A stretch of 64,000 bases of DNA from Macrostomum hystrix (lineage: Eukaryota; Platyhelminthes; Macrostomidae), in NCBI GenBank assembly GCA_950097015.1, contig CATNEN010000039.1, forward strand, positions 14,230,501 through 14,294,500. The letters run 5' to 3'. The notes beneath the pieces are model-generated. The model did no database searches and was not told the origin of the DNA. It saw nothing but the letters and a program-made list of their open reading frames with translations. Made by a program: the position numbers and the translations under genes. Positions 1 through 10,990 of this stretch are shown here, in pieces. Each line of letters starts with the position of its first letter. Positions within the stretch are counted from its first letter, which is position 1.

Positions 1-515
1 TTGGGCATCACCTCACTCCAATCCCATGGGCCATCACCTCACTCCAATCCCATTGGGCATCACCTGACTCCAATCACATGGGGCATCACCTCACTCAAAT
101 CCCATTGGGCATCACCTCACTCCAATCACATTGGGCATCACCTGACTCCAATCACATGGGGCATCACGTCACTCCAATCACATGGGGCATCACCTCACTC
201 CAATCCCATGGGGCATCACCTCACTCCAATCCCATGGGGCATCACCTCACTCCAATCACATGGGGCATCACCTCACTCCAATCACATGGGGCATCACCTC
301 ACTCCAATCCCATGGGGCATCACCTCACTCCAATCACATGGGGCATCACCTCACTCCAATCCCATGGGGCATCACCTCACTCCAATCCCATGGGGCATCA
401 CGTCACTCCAATCACATGGGGCATCACCTCACTCCAATCCCATGGGGCATCACCTCACTCCAATCCCATGGGGCATCACCTCACTCCAATCACATGGGGC
501 ATCACCTCACTCCGA
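1..515. repeat. 26-bp minisatellite (first copy)
   Basis: About 20 units of 26 bp, each holding the core catcacctcactccaat followed by a variable ccatgggg, cacatgggg or cattggg end. It continues off the left edge of the window. The unit is not a multiple of three but contains no stop in the + frames, so three long meaningless ORFs run through it. The same array is at about 15400-16125, in the second copy of the block. Variants are interspersed rather than graded along the array. Confidence 0.95.
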
Positions 516-1287
516 TCGAAGGGACAAGATTTCTTCAGTGTCTGGGTGGGGTCTCACAATGAGTCATGCTCAATGGATTGTCTATACACTGCTCTTACCA
601 CCACTTTGCGAGAAAATAGCTGCGGAAAGCAACGACTGACAAGACTGAAGAGTCACAAAGAATAATATTAATACCTTGAGACCTTGGCAGCAAGACAAGC
701 TTAGAAGATGAGACAGGGGAGAGATGAGACGGGTGAAAAAGGAAAGGGGAGAAAAGAGGCAGGTGCGAGAGTTGTAAGATAAATTGATGACACATGAGAG
801 AGATGTGAGACCGTCTTGAGACCGTCTTAGATAAGATAGGAAGAGAGATAAGACATGGGGAGAGAGATCTGACTAGGGAGACATGTGTCAGGGGTGAGAT
901 GAGACTGGGAGTTTAGGAAGGGGCTTGACTCTGCGGCTGCAAACCGGTTGCAAACAAAGGTCTTTGAACTCAACGTGGTATGCGGCCAGTCAGCAGTGTC
1001 GCGTACCTGTGCTCGATCAGGTGCCTCTGGTTACGGCTACAGCTACTGTTCAGGTAAAGGCGTCATCTGTCTGACCTCAAAAGGCTACGCAGCCATGCTG
1101 CTGGATTTTGTACCGCTTTTTGCTGCCCTTTAAGGACAAGGTCTCTTCTTGCTGAGGGCGCTTGTCGGAGACTAGTCATGTCGTTTGTGGCTTTTCTTTT
1201 CTTCTGCTTTCTTTTCTCTTTTAGTGTGAGTCACCTCGCACTGTGAGCGTTGGTTACCTCGAGAGGGCGAACGAGTTCGGTTGGGCC

Positions 1288-2085
1288 AGCGCGGCCCCAG
1301 CCTCTCAGGAACCGCCTCCGCTGGGTGAACAGCCAGCAAGCCTATCTTCAGCGCGGCCCCAGCCTCTCAGGAACCGCCTCCGCTGGGTGAACAGCCAGCA
1401 AGCCTATCTTCAGCGCGGCCCCAGCCTCTCAGGAACCGCCTCCGCTGGGTGACCAGCCAGCAAGCCTATCTTCAGCGCGGCCCCAGCCTCTCAGGAACCG
1501 CCTCCGCTGGGTGACCAGCCAGCAAGCCTATCTTCAGCGCGGCCCCAGCCTCTCAGGAACCGCCTCCGCTGGGTGACCAGCCAGCAAGCCTATCTTCAGC
1601 GCGGCCCCAGCCTCTCAGGAACCGCCTCCGCTGGGTGACCAGCCAGCAAGCCTATCTTCAGCGCGGCCCCAGCCTCTCAGGAACCGCCTCCGCTGGGTGA
1701 CCAGCCAGCAAGCCTATCTTCAGCGCGGCCCCAGCCTCTCAGGAACCGCCTCCGCTGGGTGACCAGCCAGCAAGCCTATCTTCAGCGCGGCCCCAGCCTC
1801 TCAGGAACCGCCTCCGCTGGGTGACCAGCCAGCAAGCCTATCTTCAGCGCGGCCCCAGCCTCTCAGGAACCGCCTCCGCTGGGTGACCAGCCAGCAAGCC
1901 TATCTTCAGCGCGGCCCCAGCCTCTCAGGAACCGCCTCCGCTGGGTGACCAGCCAGCAAGCCTATCTTCAGCGCGGCCCCAGCCTCTCAGGAACCGCCTC
2001 CGCTGGGTGACCAGCCAGCAAGCCTATCTTCAGCGCGGCCCCAGCCTCTCAGGAACCGCCTCCGCTGGGTGACCAGCCAGCAAGC
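1288..2085. repeat. 62-bp GC-rich minisatellite (about 13 units)
   Basis: Near-identical head-to-tail 62-bp units carrying gcggccccagcctctcagg and ccgctgggtgaccagccag. The first units differ by one base (gaacag instead of gaccag). The units are almost homogeneous, which suggests recent expansion or active homogenisation. Copy 2 at 16898-18250 has about 22 units. Confidence 0.95.
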
Positions 2086-3012
2086 ATCGAAGAACTACAA
2101 TCAAGTAGGCAGCATTCACAGACAAAAAAAATTACACACTGCTGCAACCTTGAACAAGGTCAGTAAAAAATCATTAAACTGATGTACCATAAAGAAGTCT
2201 ATATTCGAAAATGATACACCAGACAAGATCTTTAAGGGCTTCATTCATCGATTCAATCAAGCCCTGCATTCCACGTCCAAATGTTCTGTGAGGACCAACT
2301 TCGCTTGCTTCTGGGAAGAATGGACTCTCATGGCTGCACCTGGATGCCTTGCAGGAGGAATTGTTAAGGCTGTTAACTTTTCCAACAAACCCGTTTCGGA
2401 AGCGGTCTAAAGAAATTAAAGGAATTAATTAAACGAAGCGCAACAATTTCAAACAGGCAAGAGAGGCTAGGTTTTTAGGGCACTTGACAGTAACATAGCC
2501 ATGCAGGCACGAGTATCGGCCGATACAAACAAATTCCAATTTTCTAGCTCCTGTACTGCAGTAAAATACTGAAATAGTTGTTTTGCACATTAAACACTCG
2601 TCCGCGTACAGAGATATTTATTTATTCTGCAGACTTGAAAATGCAACCTTTTTATTGTCTTTTCAATAGTAGATTAAGAAAGAAACATGCAGCTTAATGC
2701 TGCCAGTGCGTTAGCTGCGTAAACATGCTTGCTGTTTAAAAATTTATTCATATAAGAGTGTTTATGTTAGAAGCGTATAGTTGTGTTTTATGCGAAACAA
2801 CAGAGAAAAAAAACAACTAAAAATTCATGTTTCTGCGTTCTAATGCATCAGTTTATATACTCGTACTACTAGAGTATATTAGTTCTGCTGTTATTGTTTG
2901 TTATGAATGTTTCTGATACAGTTATATAAGTAAATCAAATTGGTTAAAAACGAACTGTCCTTGGAACAGAAAACACGCTAAGCAAATTTAGCAATGTTCA
3001 CTGAAGCAACTA
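2086..3012. other. AT-rich non-coding part of block copy 1
   Basis: Apart from the possible exon at 2174-2406, I see no gene, RNA or array here. The sequence is repeated almost exactly at about 18251-19180. Its last 45 bases are the left flank of a transposon insertion, with the host TA at 3011-3012. Confidence 0.6.
2174..2406 (-). other. Possible terminal exon inside the duplicated block
   Basis: On the minus strand an acceptor-like site (ttaatttctttag) opens at 2406 into about 76 codons ending in TAA at 2174. The translation has coding-like composition, with pieces such as RNGFVGKVNSLNNSS and FGRGMQGLIESMNEALKD. It has no ATG near its start, so it would be a 3' exon or a relic of a mobile-element protein. 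I do not recognise the family. The same reading is present at 18342-18574 in copy 2. It may also be chance, since the surroundings are AT-rich and without other coding signal. Confidence 0.2.
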
Positions 3013-3072
3013 TAGCTTTTTGCAAATGAATTCAGCCTATCTGCAAAACCCTTCAGCCAGCCAGGGCCAGCC
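3013..3072. mobile_element. Truncated transposon terminal inverted repeat
   Basis: The outer 60 bp of the left terminal repeat of the Tc1/mariner/IS630-type element at 19181-20204, starting tagctttttgcaaatg and preceded by TA. The remainder of the element is absent and unrelated sequence follows from 3073. Homology between the two copies of the block stops exactly here. Confidence 0.85.
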
Positions 3073-3125
3073 TTTGCACACAAGTCAATTAAATTTTTAG
3101 TTTTAGTTTTAAATTTGTTCTCAAT

Positions 3126-3995
3126 TCAGAACTGAAGGCTCTGAAGGAAAGCCTGAAGAGACAGCTACCTAAGAACTGAAGGTTCTGAAGGATAGCCTGA
3201 AGAGACAGCTACCTAAGAACTGAAGGTTCTGAAGGATAGCCTGAAGAGACAGCTACCTAAGAACTGAAGGCTCTGAAGGAAAGCCTGAAGAGACAGCTAC
3301 CTAAGAACTGAAGGTTCTGAAGGATAGCCTGAAGAGACAGCTACCTAAGAACTGAAGGTTCTGAAGGATAGCCTGAAGAGACAGCTACCTAAGAACTGAA
3401 GGTTCTGAAGGATAGCCTGAAGAGACAGCTACCTAAGAACTGAAGGTTCTGAAGGATAGCCTGAAGAGACAGCTACCTGAGAACTAAAGGCTCTGAAGGA
3501 TAGCCTGAAGAGACAGCTACCGGAGAACTGAAGGTTCTGAAGGATAGCCTGAAGAGACAGCTACCTAAGAACTGAAGGTTCTGAAGGATAGCCTGAAGAG
3601 ACAGCTACCTGAGAACTAAAGGCTCTGAAGGATAGCCTGAAGAGACAGCTACCTAAGAACTGAAGGTTCTGAAGGATAGCCTGAAGAGACAGCTACCTGA
3701 GAACTAAAGGCTCTGAAGGATAGCCTGAAGAGACAGCTACCTAAGAACTGAAGGTTCTGAAGGATAGCCTGAAGAGACAGCTACCTAAGAACTGAAGGCT
3801 CTGAAGGAAAGCCTGAAGAGACAGCTACCTAAGAACTGAAGGTTCTGAAGGATAGCCTGAAGAGACAGCTACCTAAGAACTGAAGGTTCTGAAGGAAAGC
3901 CTGAAGAGACAGCTACCGGAGAACTGAAGGTTCTGAAGGATAGCCTGAAGAGACAGCTACCGGAGAACTGAAGGTTCTGAAGGAAAGCCTGAAGA
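3126..3995. repeat. 44-bp minisatellite upstream of the GH31 gene
   Basis: About 20 units of 44 bp with core tgaagagacagctacc and two alternating halves, gaaggttctgaaggatagc and gaaggctctgaaggaaagc, the latter marking several variant units. It ends just before the first recognisable GH31 exon and probably fills the intron preceding it. Confidence 0.95.
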
Positions 3996-4011
3996 GATTA
4001 GCTACCAGTGA

Positions 4012-7000
4012 CGCCATAATTGTGCAAAAAACACTCGCGCTACCCCACGCCAGTCTGCCGAGGCGTCAACAACATCCCGGAGGCTGAAGCTCGGCCTGCT
4101 GACCGCAACCTTCTTGGCTCTGCTGGGAATTCTGATTTCCCTCTCTGTACTCATCGCTCAGCTGGCCTCAGCTCCGCGGCCGACGCCTCCGCCGATGCTG
4201 AGCACCCCGCGGCCTACTCAACGTCCAGCGCCGGCGGAGCAGCGAATCGACTGCCTGTTCGACTATCGACAACTGCCCGGCGGTGCCAGTCGAGCTAATT
4301 GCGAACGACGCGGCTGCCACTTTGACGATATCGGAGCTAACGATCTGAACGCGCCCCGCTGCTTTTATCCGGAACAATCTGATCTGCTGGGCTACGAGCT
4401 TGTCGAAATGGTTGAGAACCGAGACGGCCTGACGGCTACGTTGCAACTGCGGGATGGCGACTCCGACGGGCAGCTGTTTAGAGGCGGCCTGCCGTATCTC
4501 CGGCTGCTGGTGACTCATCTGTCCGATTCTACAGTTCGAATTAAGGTTGGCGCAGTTAATTTCGCAGTATCCAATGGTATCAGTTAGTCTATGGCCAAAC
4601 TCCAGTCGCTACGAAGTCCCGGTGCCGCTACATCTGCCACAGTCGGGAACGGAGAGGCCGCGCTATCGAGTCACCGTCCAGAAGCAGCCCTTCAGCTTTC
4701 GGGTTACACGGAGATCCACCGGCGCTGTTTTGTGAGCTTGAATGCTTTTTCTTTGGGTCTCAAACTTCACCTCTCACTGTTCCCCTCCCTTCCTCTTCCC
4801 AATGTACATCCCCCTCTCCCCAATGTTCCCCTCCCTTCCTCTTCAAATCGTACATCCCTCCTCTCCCCAATGTTCCCCTCCCTTCCTCTTCCCAATGTAC
4901 ACCCCCCTCTCCCCAATGTTCCCCTCCCTTCCTCTTCCCAATGTACATCCCCTCTCCCCAATGTTTCTCTCCCTTCCTCTTCCCAATGTACACCCCCTCT
5001 CCCCAATGTTTATCTCCCTTCCTCTTCCCAATGTACATCCCCTCTCCCCAATGTTCCCCTCCCTTCCTCTTCCCAATGTACACCCCCTCTCCCCAGTGTA
5101 CCACTCCCTTCCTCTTCACAATGTACACCCCCTCTCCCCAATGTTCCCCTCCCTTTCTCTTCCCAATGTACACCCCCTCTCCCCAGTGTACCACTCCCTC
5201 CGCCTCCCCAAGTATGCTATCTATAGTTTCTATTTGAGCCAAATTGAGCTCAGAAGTGTCTCCATTCTCAGGTTCAACCTGCAGCCTTCATCTACGCTGA
5301 TCAGCTAATCCAGCTAGCCACCGACCTGCCCAGCAAAAAGCTGCTCGGTTTTGGCGAGACTGTGAAGCCCCGCTTGCTAATCCAACTGGACAAATTTCGA
5401 ACCTGGGCACTCTTTGCCCGAGATGAACCTGTGTTTAATGTGAGGCAAATCGGCATTCAAATTAAAGCTTGTACCGATCCTGACACATAGTGACACACCC
5501 TGACACATATACCCATCCTGACACAAATTGACCCATCCTGAAATACTTTAACCTATACTGACCCACCCTGACACATCTTGACGCACCCTGACACATATTG
5601 ACCCACCGTGACACATCTTGACCCACCCTGACGCATCTTGACGCACACTGACACATCTTGACGCACCCTGACACATCTTGACCCACCCTGACACCCATTA
5701 ACCCACCCTGACACATGTTGACCCATCTTGACATACCCTGACACATCTTGACATATCCTGACACATCTTGACCCACCCTGACACACCTTGACCCATCCGG
5801 AAACACCTTAACCTATCCTGACACATCTTGACTAATCTTGACATACCCTGAACCATCCTGAGACATCTTGACGCACCCTGACACATCTTGACCAATACTT
5901 ACACATCTTGACCCATCCTGACACATCTTAACCCATTCTGACACAAGTTGACCCACTCTAACACATCTTGACCCATCCTGACACATCTTGACTCATCCTG
6001 ACACATCTTGACCCATCCGGAAACACATTAACCTATCCTGACACATCTTGACTAATCTTGACATACCCTGAACCATCCTGAGACATCTTGACGCACCCTG
6101 ACACATCTTGACCAATACTTACACATCTTGACCCATCCTGACACATCTTAACCCATTCTGACACAAGTTGACCCACTCTAACACATCTTGACCCATCCTG
6201 ACACATCTTGACTCATCCTGACAAATCTTGACCCATCCCTGACTAATCCGACATCCAAATGTGATAATCTGACCAGTCCCTGACCTGACCCGTCCTACCT
6301 AACTAACAGGAGCAGCGCAATCACTACGGAGTGCACCCGTTCTACATGAGTCTTGAACAAGATAACAGTGCTCACGGTGCACTACTCTGGAACAGCAACG
6401 CCATGGGTGAGCATTGAAGTCAGAGTTCACTGCTACTTATTGATGGTTTAACTGGTGGCTATCTGTATTTTTCACTGATGGGTCACTGAAAAAACGTTTG
6501 GAAAACAACAGGTTAACGAATGTATCAGTCAGACAGGTGACAGAATCAGTCAGACAGGTGACAGAATCAGTCAGACAGGTGACAGAATCAGTCAGACAGG
6601 TGACAGAATCAGTCAGACAGGTGACAGAATCAGTCAGACAGGTGACAGAATCAATCAGACAGGTGACAGAATCAATCAGACAGGTGACAGAATCAATCAG
6701 ACAGGTGACAGAATCAATCAGACAGGTGACAGAATCAATCAGACAGGTGACAGAATCAATCAGACAGGTGACAGAGTCAGTCAGACAGGTGACAGAATCA
6801 GTCAGACAGGTGACAGAATCAGTCAGACAGGTGACAGAATCAGTCAGACAGGTGACAGAATCAATCAGACAGGTGACAGAATCAGTCAGACAGGTGACAG
6901 AATCTGTCAGACAGGTGACAGAATCAGTCAGACGGGTGACAGAATCTGTCAGACGGGTGACAGAATCAGTCAGACAGGTGACAGAATCTTTCATCCCAAT

Positions 7001-10000
7001 CCTTGCAGAGTTTGTGACCAGCCCTGGTCCACGCCTGGTGTATCGAACCACCGGAGGTGTCCTGGACCTGTTCATGTTCCTTGGCCCGGACCCGGAGTCA
7101 GTTGCTACGCAATACCATCAGCTGATTGGGCAGCCAAATTTGCCACCCTACTGGAGTCTGGGATTTCACATTAGTCGCTATGGTTACCGCAGCCTTAGCC
7201 AGATTAACGAAACGCTTTCTAGGAATCGCGCAATCGGCCTGCCGATCGACGCTGTACACCTAGATATTGATCACCTGGACCAGAGGCGAGTGTTCACCCT
7301 TGATCCAATCAACTATGCCGGCCTGTACAGCTATCTGGTTGATCAGAGAAATCAATACGGATTGAGGAATATAGCCATTCTGGTGCGCCAGTCTGTTCCT
7401 ACTTCTACTCTTTCTTAGAAAAAGGGATGAAAAAACAAAGGAAAAGAACTGTTGAAGAGATTTGAAAAAAATATAGAATGATCAATTGAAAATTAGAGTT
7501 GACGAAGTGAGAAGGGAGATTGGGAAGTGAGACGGGAGATTGGGAAGTGAGAGGGGAGATTGGGAAGTGAGAGGGGAGATTGGGAAGTGAGAGGGGAGAT
7601 TGGGAAGTGAGAGAGGAGATTGGGAAGTGAGGGGAGATTGAGAAGTGAGAGGGGAGATTGGGAAGTGAGAGGGGAGATTGGGAAGTGAGAGAGGAAACTG
7701 GGAAGTGAGGGGAGATTGAGAAGTGAGAGGAGAGATTGGGAAGTGCGAAAAAAAGATTGGGAAGTGAGAGAGGAGATTGGGAAGTGAGAGGGGAGATTGG
7801 GAAGTGAGAGGGGAGATTGGGAAGTGAGAGGGGAGATTGGGAAGTGAGAGAGGAAATTGGGAAGTGAGGGGAGATTGAGAAGTGAGAGGAGAGATTGGGA
7901 AGTGCGAAAAAAAGATTGGGAAGTGAGAGAGGAGATTGGGAAGTGAGAGGGGAGATTGGGAAGTGAGAGGGGAGATTGGGAAGTGAGAGGGGAGATTGGG
8001 AAGTGAGAGAGGAAATTGGGAAGTGAGGGGAGATTGAGAAGTGAGAGGAGAGATTGGGAAGTGCGAAAAAAAGATTGGGAAGTGAGAGAGGAGATTGGGA
8101 AGTGAGAGGGGAGATTGGGAAGTGAGAGGGGAGATTGGAAAGTGAGAGGGGATTGGGAAGTGAGAGGGGAGATTGGGAAGTGAGATAGGAGATTGGGAAG
8201 TGAGAGAGGAGATTGGAAAGTGAGAGGGGATTGGGAAGTGAGATAGGAGATTGGGAAGTGAGAGAGGAGATTGGAAAGTGAGAGGGGATTGGGAAGTGAG
8301 ATAGGAGATTGGGAAGTGAGAGAGGAGATTGATGGAATTGATGGATTTTAGCCTTAAAACGTTACAAGCTTCAAGTTGACATTCTTTCTCCACTTTATTC
8401 GCATTCGAAGAATCCGGTGGTTGTCATCAACTCTACCGGCTATCGGCCCTTCGAGTTAGGCCGCCAAATGGACACTTTTGTGCGTTGGCGATCGGCTGAC
8501 GAAATGCCGCCGGGGGATTTCGACTTTCTTAACGACACTGTGCTGCTGGGTTACGTGAGTTTTAATTAACGCATTTCGTCACCTACTTTAGGGAACGTTG
8601 CGCTGCATTAACTTTAAAAAGTTTCCGTTACTTTGATGCCTTCCGTTACTTTGATGCCTTCTGTTAATTTGGTGCCATCCGTTTATTAGATTCCTTCCGT
8701 TATTTTGATTCCTTTCGTTACTGTGATGCCTTCTGGTACTTTGACGGCTTTCCGTTACTTTGAAGCCATCCGTTCCTTAGATACCTTCCGTTACTTTGAT
8801 GTCTCCTGTTCCGTTTCGTGTTCTGGTTCTTTTGTGTGTTTTGTAATTTTTTTCTTTAAATTTATTTGATGCCTTCCGTTACTTTGATGCCTTTCGTTAC
8901 TTTAATTCATTTCGTTACTTTGTTGCATTTCGTTACTTTGATGCCATCTATTAATTTGATGCCTTCCGTTAATTTGATTACTTCCGTTTTTTTATTCCTT
9001 CTGCTACTTTGATGCCTTTCGTTACTCAGATGCATACCGTTACTTTAATTGCTTCCGTTACTTTGTTGCCTACCGTTACTTTATGTCTTCCGTTCCTTTT
9101 TTGTATTCTGTTATTTTTTGGTTTTTTAATATTTTTTAATTCCTTTTGTTGCTCTGATGAATTTCGTTACTTTGATCCATTCTGCCCTATTTTTTCTTCC
9201 GTTATTTTTATGTATTTTATTGTAGTTTTTTCTTTATTTTATTTTCGTTGCTTTGATGGCGTTACTTTGATGTCGTCAGTTACTTCTATGTATTCCTTTA
9301 TTTTTCATATTTTAGGTACCATGATATCTTCTTATAGTTGCCTTCAGTCTTCTGTTACTCTGAAATCCTCCGTTGCTGGAAGTATTTTGTTACTGTCATG
9401 GATTCCGTTACTTTATAGTTTACGTTGCTTTTTCTCGATTACTTTAAGTCTTCCATAACATCGATATTTTCCTTTGCTTTTAAACCTTCAGTAACTTTCT
9501 TCCGTTACTGCGCCAAGGCTCGTGAGTAAAATTCTATTTATTTTCAGGTGTGGCCCAGTGGAAAAGTTGCTTTCGTCGACTTCTTCAAGAACTCCTCGGT
9601 GGAGTACTGGACCCAGCTAATTCAGGAGCACCAGAGCGGTGGCGTGCCATTTGACGGAATCTGGCTGGTTAGCGCATAAGCTACTTCTAAGTAGCAAGTT
9701 ACGATAAACAAGTTCAGATTCAAAATTACAATTAAATTTATTCTTTCTCCCTCCGCCCAGGACATGAACGAGCCGGCCAACTTTGGTACAAACGAGAAGA
9801 AGCCGTGGAATTGGCCGGAGCATGAGACGCCCTACTGGAGTCTGAAGTGCGACAACAGCTCATTGCTTGAGATGCCGCCGTACAGGCCTAGTGAGCATAT
9901 TTGAATCGCTGATTTTCTTAAGTCGTCGCTTTTGAATTTCGCCGATTAAAAATTCCAAGAACGAAATTTCCATTAAAAGGCGCCGCATATTTTTGGGACT

Positions 10001-10990
10001 CGGAGCGCGACTCAAAAATTGCCCAACTGTCAGACAAATCAATCTGCATGTACGCTCAGCACACACTGGATAGTGACGTCTGGGTTAGGCAGCAGCAGCA
10101 GTTGCACTACAATGTCCACAGTCTCTACGGCTACGCCATGGAGTCGGCGACTCGACGGGCCCTGAGCCAATCAGCGCCAGGCCGTCGGAAACCGATCGTC
10201 AGCCAGTCGAATTATCCCGGCAATTATTAGCTCCTTTAGTAGGTTTCCACCGTATTTACGCGAAATACGGTAGCTGTCAAAGTAAAAGGTGTATTAGCTG
10301 TCAAAGTAACAGGTGTACTATCTGTCAAAGCAACAGGTGTATTAGCTGTCAAAGCAACATGTGTATTAGCTGTCAAAGTAACAGGTGTATTAGCTGTCAA
10401 AGTAACAGGTGTATTAGCTGTCAAAGTAACAGGTGTATTAGCTGTCAAAGCAACAGGTGTATTATCTGTCAAAGTAACAGGTGTATTAGCTGTCAAAGTA
10501 ACAGGTGTATTAGCTGTCAAAGCAACAGGTGTATTATCTGTCAAAGCAACAGGTGTATTAGCTGTCAAAGTAACAGGTGTATTAGCTGTCAAAGCAACAG
10601 GTGTATTAGCTGTCAAAGCAACAGGTGTATTAGCTGTCAAAGTAACAGGTGTATTAGCTGTCAAAGTAACAGGTGTACTAGCTGTCAAAGTAACAGGTGT
10701 ACTAGCTGTCAAAGTAACAGGTGTATTAGCTCCTTTAGTAGGTTTCCACCGTATTTACAACACACGCGGCAGCTATTTTGCCAAGCAGCTGATAGTAATG
10801 TCAAAGACTTGACCTACAACACCGCAGGATCAGGACCCGGCTGTGTATCAGCAGGTGTGTCCCCAGTGTGTCCAACAAATGGTTCGGGTCGTTCGACAGC
10901 GATACAGGCTTAATCCGCACCTGTACACCCTGTTTCACCGGACTCACAGGCATGGCGGCACTGTGGTCAGACCCCTGTTTTTTAAGCGAG
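4012..10990 (+). CDS. GH31 alpha-glucosidase (maltase/sucrase type), broken or incomplete
   Basis: Exons read as 4012?-4545, 4588-4731, 5272-5439, 6310-6406, 7009-7382, 8411-8554, 9548-9667, 9761-9890, 10034-about 10200 and 10828-10990. Exon 1 codes a short basic tail, one hydrophobic anchor (about 4096-4160) and a trefoil-like module with four Cys (GCH in place of GCC), so a type II membrane enzyme is implied. Then come the GH31 N-domain ([33 protein letters not shown]), the barrel start ([16 protein letters not shown]) and the nucleophile motif DMNEP at 9761. QDQDPAVY and NPHLYTLF return in the last piece. Missing are a start codon, the exon with the GDN acid/base Asp, and about 200 C-terminal residues. 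Frames do not join at exons 1/2 and 2/3, while the next junctions are clean GT-AG. Known role of the family: release of glucose from oligosaccharides. Either a pseudogene or an assembly collapse. Confidence 0.8.
4785..5200. repeat. 45-bp pyrimidine-rich minisatellite in GH31 intron 2
   Basis: About nine units of about 45 bp, each two related halves (cttcctcttcccaatgtac and cctctccccaatgtt). The array fills the intron 4732-5271 almost completely. It is open in two plus and three minus frames, which produces several spurious ORFs. Confidence 0.93.
5470..6245. repeat. 20-bp minisatellite with a 221-bp duplication, GH31 intron 3
   Basis: Degenerate 20-bp units of the type cctgacacatcttgaccca fill the intron 5440-6309. 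Inside, a stretch of about 221 bp starting at a distinctive ccggaaacac (5797 and 6018) is duplicated almost exactly, so the array also grows by blocks of about 11 units. Confidence 0.9.
6522..6990. repeat. 21-bp minisatellite, in frame with the next GH31 exon
   Basis: About 22 units of 21 bp (cagtcagacaggtgacagaa plus one base) fill the intron 6407-7008. In the + frame they read SVRQVTE repeated, with no stop, and run straight into the frame of the GH31 exon at 7009. The stop right after the preceding exon's donor means full retention would truncate the protein, but a cryptic upstream acceptor would add 7-residue repeats. Confidence 0.93.
7500..8335. repeat. 20-bp minisatellite with 159-bp higher-order units, GH31 intron 5
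   Basis: Purine-rich units of about 20 bp (gggagattgggaagtgagag). A distinctive gcgaaaaaaagattggg variant recurs at 7745, 7904 and 8063, exactly 159 bp apart, which marks a higher-order repeat of eight monomers. The minus strand is open for 303 codons. The strand bias (almost pure G/A) would allow triplex formation. Confidence 0.93.
8615..9510. repeat. Degenerate T-rich 18-bp repeat, GH31 intron 6
   Basis: Scattered, diverged copies of ttccgttactttgatgcc fill intron 8555-9547. Unlike the other arrays the units are heavily mutated and interrupted by T-rich filler, as in an old array that is no longer homogenised. Confidence 0.8.
10226..10760. repeat. 24-bp minisatellite flanked by a direct repeat
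   Basis: About 19 units of 24 bp (gctgtcaaagtaacaggtg core; taaca and caaca variants alternate) lie at 10262-10735. About 34 bp on the left (10226-10259, containing ctcctttagtaggtttccac) recur on the right (10725-10758). The array is therefore bounded by two copies of its own flank, at the place where GH31 coding sequence is missing. Confidence 0.9.

Larger units (their letters stand above)
1..3072. repeat. Large duplicated block, copy 1
   Basis: From the 26-bp array through a unique part, a 62-bp array and an AT-rich part, this block matches about 15395-19240 almost base for base outside the arrays, with only scattered substitutions (for example near 747, 1095 and 1122). The offset is 15609 before the 62-bp array and 16168 after it. 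The 559-bp difference is nine extra 62-bp units in copy 2 plus one base. The right edge of identity falls 60 bp inside the terminal inverted repeat of a transposon (see 3013-3072). The block extends left out of the window. Confidence 0.93.

Noticed and set aside
1-665. Three overlapping + ORFs of 126-212 codons at the left edge (and again at 15428-16274)
   Set aside because: They are translations of the 26-bp array in three frames. The same peptide appears in every frame in rotated form, which is an effect of the period and not a protein.
948-1133. 61-codon + ORF in the unique part of the block (also 16557-16742)
   Set aside because: Short, without homology. The substitutions between the two copies do not favour synonymous sites.
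7482-8393. 303-codon minus ORF
   Set aside because: A reading of the 20-bp purine array in a GH31 intron, without homology.
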